A stretch of 64,000 nucleotides of DNA from Astropecten irregularis (Eukaryota; Echinodermata; Asteroidea; Paxillosida; Astropectinidae), in contig OZ020245.1 in the NCBI GenBank assembly GCA_963971285.1, positions 25,610,096 through 25,674,095 on the forward strand, given 5' to 3'. The notes beneath the pieces were generated by a model. The model was not told where the DNA came from and ran no database searches. It saw nothing but the letters and a program-made list of their open reading frames with translations. Shown piece by piece: positions 1-15,300 of this stretch. How positions within the stretch are numbered: position 1 is the stretch's first letter; every line of letters begins with the position of its first letter. Position numbers and translations under genes: made by a program.

Positions 1-318
1 ATCCAGTTGAGACTGTACAACCTGGGGACTCCTCATGACTAGAACAGGCTCCACGACGAGGCTGCCTTCAGCTACCCACAAGGCAACACTCTCTAGGGCC
101 TCTTGATACTCATCCCACAATGCCACAGCTTCTGTCAGCTCAATGATCTTCTGCGACACAGCCCGGTCCATTCCAGTGGACTTTCGGCGTAGTTCGGACA
201 CCATGGTGACTACCTGGTCTTTCTCCACAGGCCGGTCAGTTTGGTCACTGATGTCATGGGCTTGGTGTTGCAGGACATCCAATAGAGCCTTGGCTTCTTG
301 AAGTGTTTCATAGGCTTC
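1..318 (-). CDS. SYNE1: Nesprin-like exon 84, cut by the window edge
   Basis: At least 318 nt, phase 0 at its acceptor (CATACAG). EAYETLQEAKALLDVLQHQA, LWDEYQEALESVALWVAEGS, then continues off the window. Frame stays open to base 1, so the rod goes on beyond. Confidence 0.9.
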
Positions 319-3300
319 CTGTATGTCATCAAAGAGAATGGAAAGCAATGTCAGAGAACTGACCTTAAGGAAATGTCTACAACTGAGAATGCACACGACT
401 ATAACATATTCATAGTGACTTTTTCTATTTTATTATGAAAATAAAATCATGTCCTTGAGAAGAGCAATCAAGATCTTGCATTTTGGGGAAGTCTCTTGAG
501 CAACATGGAAGTATCAGGGCCCAATATCATCAAGCATATCAACAAATCTTGCTTCGGGACAGTAAGCTGAGAACCAGTTGCAACTGGTACGCAGTAAATA
601 CAATTGTTTGCTAAGCTAACTTTTCCTTTTCGTTGTGAGCATTTTTGTGTGCTATATAGCAACTCTAAGAAACTGAAATAACCATACAAATCACATACCT
701 CAGTCGCCCTTTTCCCCTCTGGCACGTTGATGATTCTCTCCTGCAAGGTGTCAGTCACTCCTTCAAACACGTCTTCCACCCTCTTCACCTTCCCAAAGAA
801 GTCTTGCCTCAGGATTTCCGCATTCACAAGCTCTCTTTCCGTCTCTGTCAAGGTTTCAGCAACCTGAGCCTGTTGGACACGGAGCCTCTCTATGTCCTCA
901 GCAACCTCTGGGGGAGGGGTGGTCTGGAGGCTGTCATACTTTTCCTGCTGGCTGTCAGCCAAGGTGTCGGATGCCCTGTTCAGGTTACCAAGCTGGTCAG
1001 CAAGGTGCTGTAAGTGAATCAACACCAAACCGAAAGGTTTAATTGTTTGGATAGGAAACAACAGATTACTTTCATAGAGACAACACCTCAACACATCCTG
1101 GTTATTGCTCTAAAAATGTCATCAAATCATCAGAAGTAAACAAACAGCAGTGGTGCTCAGACGTGTCTCATCCTATCCTCAAGCTCCAACTCTGGCTTTT
1201 AACAGCAGAGCCAGTCACAAGATCTGAATGTACCGGGCATACCTTTTGGCTGGTGAGTTTGTCTTGGACATCCTGCACTCCGGGACCAATGTTCTGGACA
1301 AGCGTTGCCTGCTCTCCTTGCAGTGTGCCTAGCTGACTCAGGACATCCTGCACTTGAGTGGCAAACTCCTCCCTGTCATCCAGCTCACTCTCTAAGGATG
1401 ACACAGCATCAGTTGCGGATGACTGCAACCTGGATGCACAAAGAAACATACCAAACATTTAGTGTATATAATCACACTACCATATCCATCAACATTTAGT
1501 TCTGAAGCAGTTGAAAAGCATGCTGGTGTATTTTGGGGCTTGCCTTTAAACTCTTTTACTTAGAATTTTACTTAGAATGTGAGTGTTAAAATTATCAGCA
1601 GAAAGTAAGTGCCACTTGAAAGTCATTGCAATGACATTTTCCATAAATGCAGCAACACAGCAATTTTTTTTTTGGGGGGGGGGGGGGAGAGGCGGAGGGG
1701 GCCAAACGTTTTTTTTATGAGAAGCTTGCTCTCCAACTCTTCCAACTCAGCCAAAAATATTTATTTCAACTGTGAAACAGGAGTAGACAAAGCGGATTTG
1801 GTACACAAGAACATTAAATTGTACAATTGATGAATCTAAAGGGGCAGGCACCTTTTGTGTTTGGATTGTGCATCAGCCATCTCCTCCAAGACAGGCTGAG
1901 AGAGAGTAGGATCGTCTAGATCTGCCAAGAGCCTCTGTCCTGCTTGCTGAAGTCTCTCCAGGGAAGCTTCACCATCAGCAACCTTATCACTGCTCTCCTG
2001 AAAGGCAGCATGGGAACAAACAGACATCATTACTATCAAAACCAAAAACTGTCATAATAATAATAATTAATAAATAACATTTATAAAGCGCTTAATACAA
2101 TGTTTCATCCTTTCATTGCACAGACTCATAAAAGAACTCTTGTTAACTCTTTGATGTATACTGGGCCTATTCCCCATTAAATCAAGAAACAGGCAAAAAG
2201 AACAATATGAGATTTGGTATAATACTCGCAGTGTTTCACTGTTAAGATATTAAGTATCATCTGTCACTCACCTTAGCAGCATTCAGTTTTCCAGTCAAGT
2301 CATCCTTTCCAACGCTGAGTGAAATTGACGTGGGTAGGCATCGCTCAGCAGCCGATATAACCTCAGTGACTTCGCCGAAGGCCTCTTGGTACCCGTGCCA
2401 GTCGGTGGCTTGCCTCTTCACCCTCTCATTGTCGCTGGCTGTTTGATCATTCAACCTCTCCGCAAGAGCCTGAAGGTCCTGCAGTCTTGTCTGGACAGCC
2501 ATCTTGCCTGGTACATTTCCCTGTTGATCCAGGACTTCGGCCTGCTCTTTGAGGGATTCCAGCTGGTCACATTGGACCTGCATGACTTGGGCTATTTCCT
2601 GATGATAGAAATCAAAACCAAGTATTAGTTTTCCTTGTTCAAGCTTTAGGTGTAAACTAGTTAATGCTCAAAACAATTTGATTAATTTGATTAACATGAC
2701 CACAGGCCAGTTTCACAGAGAAATAATGCACACACAATTATTTGCTTAATAATTAAGCACAGAAAAAAATTGCTCGGTAAGACTGGCTAGTGACCAAAAT
2801 TGCACTCCCACTGATTTTCAGCTGATTTTTGCTAAGCTAGAACATTTCTTGAATGCTCTATGAAACTGGACACAGGCAACATGTGTTTGCGAACTAAAAA
2901 CATATCTTAACACCACAAGGTAGAAGGATACATAGTATTTAAGGACGGTATAATGGCAACACCCACCTGATACAGTTGCTCATTGTCTCGAGCCGTGGCA
3001 AGGCTAGTGGGGGGTTGGTACGAGGCTCTCTCCTCCAGACCAGTCAGGGCACTTTTCAGCTCTGCCGTACCGGCCTGGAAGTCCTGCCAGTTGTTCACAC
3101 CATCCTGTAGGCCCTCCTCTATATTTCTGGATCTTGTAGCAGTGTCTGCCAGCCGGGAGGCCAGGCCATCAACATCAGCTCTCAGTTTGGGGGCTTCCTC
3201 TGGGTCGAGTGACGGGGCGATCTTATCAGCAATTTCTTCAATCTCATCCAGTTTGCTCTGGCAGATAGCTTCCTTAGCAAACAGGAGCTGTACACACAGC

Positions 3301-6300
3301 CATAAACAAGTATGTTACATATTTTTCACTCAACAGTGATTTAATTCATGTCAAATCTATCCTCAGCAGTTTGAGAATAAGTATACATAGATTCAGTTTG
3401 CATCGTGAAGCCCTCTCATAACTAATACATACATCTATTCACTCAGAATGTTAACAATGGGATTCAATAACCTTGTGTTTCTGCAACTGCTCGTGTCCAT
3501 GTTCAAAATCCACCCCTTCTTCTCCCTCCTCCAGCTTTTCCTCAGCAACATCCAGCCACTCCTCAACCACCTCCAATCCCCTCTCCAGATCCTCCCTGAG
3601 GCCCAAAGCTTCTTGAAGCCTAGCAGCCCTCTCCTTGGTGGCGTGGAGGAGCTGCGAGTGCAGGGCGTCCATCTTCTCCAGGTCCGCTTGGAGAGCGGGT
3701 GGGATGGGTTCCTGGAGCTCGGCACACTTGGCGTTGACGCTGATGATGAGCGCTTGGGCTTGTTGGAGCTTCCTGTCCAAGTCTGGTTGCAGGAGCTGAG
3801 AGAGTGACATCAGAAAATGATCAACACTTTCACCAAAAGCAAATTATTGAGTGCCAAATGTTCACTTATCAAACCCTCTCATCAGCCCTTGCTGCTACTT
3901 AAGAAAATGAAGGCTAAGCAAATTTAAGTCTTCAGGTATCCATCTTCTCATGAGTGAAGAAATGAAATTAGTTAGAAGTGTCCTGCTCATGTGTGCAAAC
4001 ACCATGATTCCCCATCAGTGAAATTACAGTTTACCCAATGCGTTTATGCCCAGGGCCCTGCATCGTAGATATTCAGATTCAGATTCACATACAACAAGTC
4101 AACAACATGTGTCTGATGCACCAAATGGCCTAGTCACCTCACAAGTGCCAGCAACATAATCTTGCATTTAAATGTACCAATCAAAGTACTGCCTTCAGGA
4201 AAAACATGTTCTCAATATGAATGAAGAAAAAGGGTACAAACTGTCCCACACTGCCTTATTTCTGTACAACATGAGGTAAGTGATACTGGAAAGTAAAATT
4301 TAGAATCATAAATTGAATAGGATGCACCGATTAGGTGATATCTGTCCAAATATAATAAGAATCATTACTTCAGAATAGAAAAATTACCTCATGCTTGTTA
4401 AGATCTGCCTCTACACTTTCAGCTGGCAGGCCCAATGGGGTAACCTCTCTCATCTCTCCATCAGCTTCCTCCAACCACGTCAAGCATCTGTCAACATCTT
4501 GCCCAAGTGCTTCCTTGTCACTGACGGTACCTTCCAGGACCTGCTGGCTCTGTTGCAGATGCTTGGTCATGGTGTTCAGGTCCTGCTTCAGCTTCCGAGT
4601 TGTGCCAGCGACGACGGGCTGGTCTGCCTTGTCGGCCGTTTGGAGAATGTCCTGGCCAAGGGTTTCTAGTGACTTCAAGGTGGGGACCTGCTTGTCAAGC
4701 TTTTCTAAGAGAGCCTGAGAAGAGATTTTAGATAAAGCCAATAAAAACATTTAATCATCAATCATCAATCTCAAAAATGGTTAAGATTTTGGACCAAACT
4801 GGCCCAGCAAGTCTGGTGAAATGTGTCTCATTCAATTTACAGCACCAGAAATGAGTTTAGGCAGACTTTCAATCCAAAGATGAAAATTGTTATCTTCCGA
4901 CATTTTTACAAAAGATTTGACTACGAAGTCAAATAAAAGGAGCTGGATTCACCTACCTGATATTTCACTAGCTTCTCCTCCGTGACTATTCCCGGTTCCT
5001 GCAGGATTGGTAACTCAGTGCTACACTGCTCTAGATTCTCCTGGATCTCTTTGACACTCTCCACATATGTTTGCCTTAGCTGAACGGCCTCCTCCATGGC
5101 CAAGCACCTGGATGTGGTTGCCTGGAGAAGGTCGTCGTAGACTTTGTCCAATCGGGAGACATCATCCGCATGGTCCACCTGGTCATTGGTCACCATGGCA
5201 GCCTGGCTGTCGTGGAGGCCATCCATCTTGGGTTGTTGATTCAGGATCTTAGCTTTGATTTCCTGGAAGCCATAAATCCAATGAAGTCATAAGAATAAAT
5301 GTCTGCACAAGTTTTCTACTAAATACAGGCTGGGACTGGCTAAGCAGTGAGCAATTTTCACGAAACTTTGAAGTCTTCCTTAGATCTCCACAAAAGATGC
5401 TTACCGTTGCCTTGTGAAGCTGGTCTGTTGCTCGATCCACATCGTGGCTGATTGGTTCATCCAGCAACTTGGCCAGTGTCTGCAAGTCGGACAGCTCAGT
5501 ATCCTGGTCTGTCAGCTCTATCTCATAAACCAACCTCTGCTGGATGGAATCTGCAAGGTGGCACTGCTTGCTAGCAGACTTGTTGTGCACCCTGTGGAGA
5601 CAATCAATATAAAGATATTAATATGTGCACAGATGCATGGACTTCAGTATGAGTCACTTTCTGCACTTGAAGCGTACTTAAGAGTAAATAAATTCATTCA
5701 TTTTCTTTTGAAACTACTTTTGCTCTTTTCAAGAAAATAGAAAAGAAATGCAATTGTGAATATCTTACTCATCGCATTTCTCCCTGAGAGCCTGGAGTTG
5801 TTCTTCCAGGATGATCTTGTTGGCTGGATCCAGCACAGGCAAGATGCTGGTGGCCTGGGCACACAGAGAGTCAACAAGGTTCCTGTATGTGTCCGACTCA
5901 TCACAGATGTCCTTCAAAAACAACAACGGTGCAAGAGGAAATGTTACACAAATGAATTGAGTTGACAGGAGCGGAGCAGAGTTAGGAATCCAGAAACTTA
6001 TGCATCGCAGAAATTCTATAGTTTGAGGTTTATGGGAAGCATCTAAGAAGATCAGGAAGAACCCGGTAAAATCTGAATCTGCAGCTTCTTTTCCTGGTGC
6101 GAAGCTGAGGGATGTCTCCCCCAGCAAGCATGATATATTATTTTCACTTTATAAACAAAAGACGCTCAAGATTGCTTGTGTAAAACAACCATTTACATTG
6201 ACATTTTAGGACACAGCCAGCAAATACCTGAATAGCACAGCTGGTACAACACCAGCATGATAAACCACAGGTCTCAGGTTCTAATCCCACACCAGTAATT

Positions 6301-9300
6301 TGTATATTCACCATAAAATGACTGAAATGACTCTATTTAGCTGGTGGAAAATACCGACTGAATCAAGTTTTCCTAAGCAACAAATGTTGACCGGCATAAT
6401 TTTTCATCCGGCATAATTTTTCAACCCAGCACACTTTTACATTCTGCCCTAGAGCTTTCAATCACAGAGATTCACAATCTGTATTTAGATTCTACTTCTT
6501 GAGTGAAAGGACTTTTACCTGATGGTCTTCTTTCTGTTGTTTAATGGTTTCTAACGAACATTGTAGGACCACAGGAGCAAATGCCACTGGTTCACTCTCA
6601 CTCAACCAGCTGTCAATCTTGGCTGCGTCGGTTTCAAATCGCTTCATGCGAGTAAGATGTTTGCCAAGGGAGTCCAGACGGGTTGCTGAAGTTTCCTGAA
6701 GGTTGCCGTAGCGCTGCTGCAAGTCTGTTGAGGGAACATTGGTAAAATATGGTTATCTGAGATTCTTCTGCCGAAAGTCAATTTTCATTTCTGCATCCAA
6801 GGCAATACAAACATAGACTCATCGGGGATTGATCATATCTAATTATCATTACTCAAAAAATCTTAAATTCCAAGACTCAAATGAGTGGAAAAAAGAAAGA
6901 AATAATTCAATTTTCTTTTCTTTTCTTTATTTTCATTTCTTTTGAGCAAGTTTTACGATTAACAGTGAGAAAGACTCAAATGAGATTTACTGAATTTGAT
7001 ATAGTCACAGAGGCTTCAAGAAGCCTTACCCACACTTGAGGTCAGAACAGAGAAAAGGGGCAATAGTGTGAAGTTTGACAGACGAAACTCAAGAATTTTT
7101 GCCAGTTATCAAATTTCCACAATACAATTGAAGGTCTCCTTAAAGCAAGTCTACTTGTCCTTCTGGACTGCTACAATGATTTCACAGAATCACATGGAGG
7201 AATTCACATGTTACATTAAAGGGAAAGTTGTAAGATTTCAAGGCTGGATTTCACAAAGCACTACGATTAATCTTAAGATGGGTTGTTCAGTATCACCAAA
7301 GTGATTTGTATTGTGACATCACATGTTGCTTAGCAATTAAGATTAATCTTAGTGCCTCATGAAATCGGCCATTGGTCTCTTAAGGAGCATTACTCATAGT
7401 GCAGCACGTTTTTACTGGTTAGCAGATCCATGCTTGTTTCAGACAATGAACATACTCACCCTTCAGCTGTGAGTGTAGCTGATTCCGCTCCTCTTCGTTA
7501 CATCTGGGAAGCAGTGGCTGTCCCTTGGATAATACCTGATGGACCTGAGTCTGATGCACCTTCAGCTGCTCCTGCTCAGACTACCAACATGAAACAATTT
7601 ACAACAATCAATTTCAAATAATATCCCAACAGAGGATTGGATAGCACCGTGTCCATGTACAAACAGAGGCAAGTTAGGCCATTTCATTTCATTTGATTCA
7701 TTCTTGGTCAATAAAGAAATTTCAAAGTTAATGAATTCCTGCTTTACCTATCACAAAACTTTCTATCATTTAATATTAACCAAACTAGAAGTTTCAAATC
7801 ACTATAAACTAAGAACAAAACAAGCTAACTTGTTCTTTCACTGTTGTTCGCTGACCACGGATATCAACTGAAATTTGTACTGATTGTCTGTTTTATTGAG
7901 CAAGACAAGCATTTTGTGCTAGGCAATTTTTGTGTGCTAAAAAAACATGTTAACAGCTCCATGAAATTGGCCCATGGTAATGTTCTATTGCATCAAGACC
8001 AAGTAGGTAAACAGCCAAGACCAGCAGCTTGGGATAGAATCACCAGTTTGTCATCTAAGCTCTCGATTGGTCCTACCTTTGCTTCAAAGACCTGCTGGAC
8101 CACAACAGAGACTTGCAGCTGGGGACACTCAGAACTCAGTATCAACGGCTCCTTCTCTCTCAGCCACTCATCACAGGATTGAAACTGCTGCCAGAATTCC
8201 TGTCAGGTAAAATCCCGTCCACAGTGAAAGTAAGTCATTGAAAAGTGAACAAAGAAAAATTGACTGAAGGGATTTGAACCAGCGATCTCTGGAATACCGC
8301 ACCGGTGCTCTACCAACCAAGCTATCCAGCCCTATGGTGGTGGTGTCCCTAATATATAATAGTCAATTATCTTTGTACGTTTGGCAGTCAGAAGCCATGA
8401 AACCATGCACATACCGCTATATCCCAAGGATCATTTTAGCCAAGTTCTTTGCCAAAGTGACCATAAAAAACCTGCCTACTGTTCAGCAGCATTATGAAAC
8501 TCGCCCCCAAATATCGACAGTTACTCATTCACCCTATTTGTTTCAAGATTTACACAAATGAAAGCATACCCTTCTTTCCAGCACACATGTCTGCAGGATC
8601 TTGCAGGAATCCAGGGCCTTCTTCTCTAGTACCTCCAGCTGGCTACCAATCTGCTGGATGCTGTGCTGAACGGTCTCCCTCTCTCTGTGGCTTAGACCTT
8701 GGCAGAGGTGGTCTGCTTGTTCACTGATCAGGAGAAACACGGCCTTCTTGCTGGCAATGTCTGAACAAACAGCCTGGTGACAAACAAAGCAACATATTAA
8801 TCTGTTGAATTCAATCAGTTATAGTTATATATCATGAGATAATTTAAGTTTATATTGTCTTAACCTGAAGGCACCCAACCACATTCACTGCATTGCATAG
8901 AACAGAAAAAACTTCCCCGGCACACCAATCACTTTTTCTGCCAGCACTTCTTGAAAATTGCCTGGAACTAATTATTTGTAAACTGCCTCATATGACATAG
9001 GCTAACAATCCACTCATCACAATAATACCCGTTTGGTTGCAGTTTCAGATCAGAGGACATGCGTCCTTGAAGAAAATGAAATGTTGTCAACACCGCTATA
9101 CCAAACATGGCGGGATGCACAGACATTATCCATTGTAGTGGTCTTTCTTTATAGTGAATAAAAGAACCATTATTCAGTATGTACACAAAAATTGGGAGTG
9201 AAGGATGATGTTCGGTATAGCCAAATGTTTGATACAGCGGTGTTCGTTATCGTGGCGTTCCAGTGTAATGACCAGTAGGAATTTTCTAATAGCGCTCCGC

Positions 9301-12300
9301 ACTTGCGCTAAAACGCTGTGACGGCACACTGGATCTCAGACAAACATTGCAACCATGCAAACATGTGGTGGGTGTGCTTGTATGCAACTGTGCATACATG
9401 GTGTACACTACATATGTGGGTCAATGTTTGTTTGACATCCGGGGATTTTGTACATGCGCGCGCTGGCCAAATCACTCACGTGACATCATTAGTGCGGAGC
9501 GCTATTCCCTGGGATGTGCTTTGCACTGATGGCTGTCCAGAGCTTCTAAAGCTCTGGTTAGCATGCAACAAATCCAGGCCACAAAGTTTCAAAAGGAAAG
9601 CCTACTAAACTTCAGCTACTACAGAAACCAGCTGTCTTCCCAGCAACGTTATTTCCACTGTGCACAATAAACCCTTCTTTTAATTCAAATTTGTGGCACT
9701 CCATACCTGATTGGCATCAACAAGCTCCTGAGCTGCCTCCACCCTAGGGCCCACGGCATCACCCACTGCAATCTGCTCCTCCGTGGCTCTCAACCATTCC
9801 CTGGACTCCTTGGCTTTGTCTAAGAAGGCATTGTAGTCTGTCAAGGATTGCTGCATGGCACGGGCACCAGTACGAGCTCTTTCTCCAAGACTCACCCATC
9901 TCTCAGTACTCTCACTGTACCAAAAATAAAGAAAAGAATGTCAAAGCTTGAAAGATTAGTAACTTGTCTAAAATATGAAAAAAATGTTTATCTAGTGCAG
10001 TTGATTATTTCAGGGCATCTTGAAAATGTATTGAACTGATGACGTAATCCATAATTGTATAATAATTAAGGCATTTATACAGTGTTATTACATAAACCAC
10101 TTATACCGGTAATGCTTCTTATCCCAAATAGCAACTTTGCAATAATATGCATTTCATGAGAACCTTTATAACTACCGAGTCAGTGCTTGGATTAATTTTT
10201 CTTGTGAGGGCAGTATGCGTGCTTGCTATGAATTCTTGGTACTTGGTAAACTTTATTTCCCTATGACATCAGAACGTGGCTGCAGAGAGCCAGTGAAAAG
10301 TGGCCTGATGACCAGATGACCAAGACTAGGGTCGTGTCCCAAATCTCTGGCTGTGGCCACAAATTCCACACGCACCTATGGCAGCCACTAGCCAGTGACT
10401 GCAGCCGTTAAGACTTGTGTGTTATTTGCAGTCGCAGCCAGATATTTGGGACACGGCCATAAGTTGGCTAGTAAAGCAACCTCAATAATTCCTGAAAAGG
10501 ATGTATTTTTTACCTGAAGAACTCCTGTACCGCGTTTCTATCTTTGGGACTTGTGGATCCTGAGACTCTTCTGGTGGATTCCCTCAAGGCATCTAGCTCA
10601 CTCCTCTCAGCAAGCAATGATAAGCCTCTCTGTTTTTGGATTGATAATAAAAATACAAAAGAAATCATCAGATTAACGACGAGGGAATCTGACACGATTG
10701 ATTTAATCATCAAATAACCACAAGGGATGGTTTCTGACTGCCAAACAAACAAACTCCTTAAGAAACATACAATCAAGTGCACTATAAAGGCAAAATCAAG
10801 TGCACAGTCCTGATAAGAGAAAAGTAGGTGGCGACAGAATCATGTTCAAGGTGGCAAGCACCACAGTACCCCCATGGCTGGGCCCCAAACCCAGAATCAG
10901 AGTCATGTCTATGACTTGGATGCACCAGACCACTCAGCAACGGCACTACTCCACTACTAGTAAATACAACATTTGGAAGTTTGACACAACTGCACAATCA
11001 TCCCAACAAGATTTCTACAGAGACCGAAATACTCAGACATACACACACACACATATAATACATGAGCTGTGAAATCTAACCCTTCTCTTGAGTTTGACGT
11101 CTAGTTTGGAGAAGCCAAGATATGGGATGGTGCCTCTCGGAGAATTGGGGCAGCTCTCAGATGCACCCATGATGGCCAAGTACAAATATATCCTATTAAT
11201 ACTAGGTAGTATCTTGCACTTCACAGAGGGCCTCTACGGTCATCATCTGCCAAAGCTTCATCTTTTGGAAGGTATGAAATGACGTTATCATGCAGGTGCG
11301 CTGTCAGGTGTGGTCTTCATGGTGCTGGGCCAGGTATCAGCATACATAATTGGAACTACTTAAAGTGGATTGCACAATAACATTTCCTGTGACATCGGAA
11401 TAGATTCCAGGTAAGTAACTATAGGTGGAGCTTCACACAAAAAACGGATCACCTGTTTTGGCCTAGATCCATGATAAATAACACTGTGTTCAATATCACC
11501 ATTCCATGCAATGCATGAACACATCAAGTGTGCCAAAGACCAAAGGCTAAGATTTCTTGATTCATTTGGTTTATTTTGCACATTCGGCAAAATATTCTCA
11601 TCATGCCACATTGGGTTGTCTTCTCATGGAGAGACAAAATGCTGGCTTAGGTGGTGTAATGCCCCTTCCTTGATAGTGATGGTCCATCCTTGCTTAACAT
11701 GTGGAGTTGACCTATACTGATATCAAAAGAAGCCTTCGTAGACCATGTGAGTGCTCCAAACAAGTCTACACTTCGTTGAATGACACATTGAACAGACAGT
11801 ATCCACATCAGAGCAAGACAGCACGCCGGCACTAAGGTCCACCGATGTGACAGTCTTCATCAATTGTAAACAAGTTTTCCCTCCAAGGGGTCATCACTAC
11901 TACCAACACCCGCGCCATCAGCTATATGCAAATATCCTCCACAAACCACTCTAAACATGATAAGCTACTAAAGACAGGGTTTGTTTGACAAGTCCAGCTC
12001 ACAGTAGCTGGTCAACAATAGCCCAGTCTGCCACCCAGAATGTGGTCAATGAAAAAAAAAAATCTAAATATTGATCCTGATGAAACATCAAAAGAGCGCC
12101 TGTGTGTGGCTGTGGTATGCATTCACTGTGTGTAACTCTGACCAGGGAATAAAAGAATATTGATCTTATCCTGACAGTTCCATACAGGCAGCTTGTAACA
12201 AAATTAAGCAGATAGACATTGATCCCTCATGAGCCACTGGTAAAAGGACATCTTAAATACTAATGTAGTGGCTTTGTAATCCCTTCACAACAAAGAGGTT

Positions 12301-15300
12301 CAAGTGCCTATATAAAAGGGTTTTGCTCCTAAGTCATACATGTGTACCTTCTGTTAAAAGTAACCAAAAGACAAAAATCTACATATACAAGAGCCTTTTA
12401 CAGCGGAAAACTATGTACCAGTAATAATATAAAGTGGAATGCAACTCCATGCTACAACAAACACTGCTATACCGAACATTTGGCTATACCGAACATCATC
12501 CAATTTTTATGTACAATGTATAGGCCTGCTGAACGTCACTATAATGAACGATCACTATGACTGACAAATTGTGTGCATCCCGGTGTGTTTATTATAGTGG
12601 TGTTGAACTGTATTGTTATCTAAAAATACCCAGCATCAAATCTATCATCAGATGATATTTTCATTAATTGACTGACCCATTGTTATTAGCATGACTTCAT
12701 AAAAGCACAATTAAAATACAATTCTAGGGTCTAAGTATACAACTTAAGACAAACGTGGACTTGGAGTAAGATTGATGTTGGTGTTTGAAAGATTAGGCTA
12801 AATGGAACACATTGTAAAAGAATATTTTATATACTTTTCGATAGAGTTTGTTTTAAATATATTGAATGCCATCAAATTTGTGTCCAGATGCTGAGCTTAA
12901 ATTTCCATGGTTCAGCAAATGCTTGAGACTCAACAGGTTTTAATAATAACAAATAGTTTTTTGTATAGAGCCAAAATGTTGGATCCAAATTGTTGACACT
13001 CAAGCATGTATGGGCTTATTTCATGGAAAGAGACAGAGAATAACAATAAACCACAATCAGACACATCCCACATACAACCCATTTGTTATTAAACGCACAT
13101 TAAAGGCCCCAAAGTCTTTCGTCTCTTGTACAAGGTTGGCTTCAAAATAACATAGCAAACAGACTTCTTAAATTCCTTGAGAACACCAAACACAGAAACC
13201 CCAAAGCCTAGCTAAGAATTTGGCAATTCCTGAAAAGCACTATTTTGCATATATCTCAAACAACAACGCTGGTACCAATGTACAGGGCTACTTGCTGGCC
13301 CACTACCATGAGGTATTGCTGAATATTTCAGATCATTTGCCGCTGTCCACACACTAGAATGATGATGCACTATAAACAAAGTGGCAGAACTGTTTGAAGC
13401 AAGCGAGCTGGCAATCATACATACAAGGCTTGATTTCCATCAAGCCTTCTTTACGTTCACACTTTCATGTTCACCAGTCATAATTTACTTCTTCGTGAAA
13501 TTTCCTTTAAACCAAGTGCTGGCTTCAGGGTGTGACACTCCGTATGTGATTATCAAATCGTACGCAAACTACGCATCATTTCTCATATAAAATGCAAATT
13601 CACTGATTACTCCATAGATCATCACCTCAAAAAATGCATACAACTAGTTGCTGAGTGGTACTCCAATTGGACATCGTTTATTAATCAATCTTCTGCAACA
13701 CATAACTTGAAATATTCAAGATTAAACAGGCTCACCTCATATTTCTTGAGCTTGTCAGGTGTGGACATGAAGTCGTCCTTGTCCAACTCCTCCATCTCAT
13801 TTCCTGCTTGATTCAGAACCTCCTCGATGGCCGTCTTGGCGTCTTGGTAAGCCACAGCATCCTGGAGCTCCTCTTGCCTGCCATCTGTCAGCTGCTCTAC
13901 TAGGGTGGACAGGTCTTGGATGTCCTGGTCTAGGGATTCAAGGTCTGGGTCAGGGCGGCTGCAGAGCTGTGACTGCTCGGTTTGGATCTGGGCAAGCTCT
14001 TCCTGCTTGGACCTGACCTCCTCAAGCAAATCCTAGACAAGGAGCAAAACAGTGTAGAGAGTGACTCAGATTTGACCCAAGCTGGTGAAAAGTGTCATAC
14101 AAGTCATCCAAGCTATTTTTGGCATATAAAGATCATTAAAAGGTTGATGCACAATAGAAATCAGTCAGAGTTTTCAAGCTTCTCATCCAATTATACTTCT
14201 GTTTTGTCAGGATACATACCTGGGTAATATTCCAAATGAACAGCTGCACGTCATTTCCAATGCAGAAATAAAATGAACAACTTGACCTTAAAGAGTTTTT
14301 TTCCTAGAATCTGGTCCCACAGTCAAGGAATCAAAGTATCTGTCAGGATCTTAATCTCACCTTGACGTGGTCCCGATGGGATCGAGCTTTGGCAACATCC
14401 ACTTCAGCAGGCTTGTGCCTCTCTTCTTCTTCCCTGCCTCTGGCCTGCTCCAGCCAGTCCCTCATCCTTGCCTTACGGTCTTCCAGCTCCTTCCATTGGC
14501 TGCCCAGCTTCTGCACAATGCTGATGCGTGTCTCCACAGTCTCTATGACGGAGGTTAGCTGGTGGTGGACATTGGCCGAGAGCTGGGAGGTGGAGAGGTC
14601 GGCGCTGGTGTCCTCTAGGTGCTCCTCAGCAGCTTCCACTAGCTGACTGTGCATCACTGCGGTATCCAGCAAAGCCTACAAGGACAGACAGAAATTCTTC
14701 TTTTAGATCAACAAAACAGAACCTCTGACACTACAAAATGAAGGCTGAAATGGCTTTTTAGAATAGTTAAATATTAATTCCAAACTTATTTACCATTTTT
14801 CTTACCAGTTTCTTACAAGTCCAATTGGAAATAGCTGTATTATATAATTAGTAATTACTTAATAGTTGTCTTGTTTACTTAAATCTATGATATTCCATAA
14901 AGTCTTGCAAACAATCAATATTTCTCTGTGCAACACTGTGTGGGTCAAGACTGTGGTAATTTTCAATTGCAGTAGCATTTTCTAATTTGTTTAATCAAAA
15001 AGAAAACGGAAATGAAGAATGACAGACAACGATGAGTTGAAATATTGAAACAATGAAGAGCTGCATCTGCATCTATGGCAGATTGCTCCATTCAAAATCT
15101 CATCTAACCTGTAGCTCTTTCAGCTGATTCTGTGCATCCTCCAAGCCTTCTGTTTCCACGGCACCCGCTGCCTTGCCATCCGCCTCGTCTAGGTCCTGCT
15201 CCTCCCGTGCAACCTGCAACCAGTCATCACAAGTCTGCAATGTCTCCTTATACACCTGCTGTTGGTTAATCACCTCCTGCAGGTGTGCTTGTATGCTATG

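Noticed and set aside
6391..6425. Duplicated CCGGCATAATTTTTCA word as a regulatory site
   Set aside because: A simple short direct repeat in an AT-rich intron, no further support.
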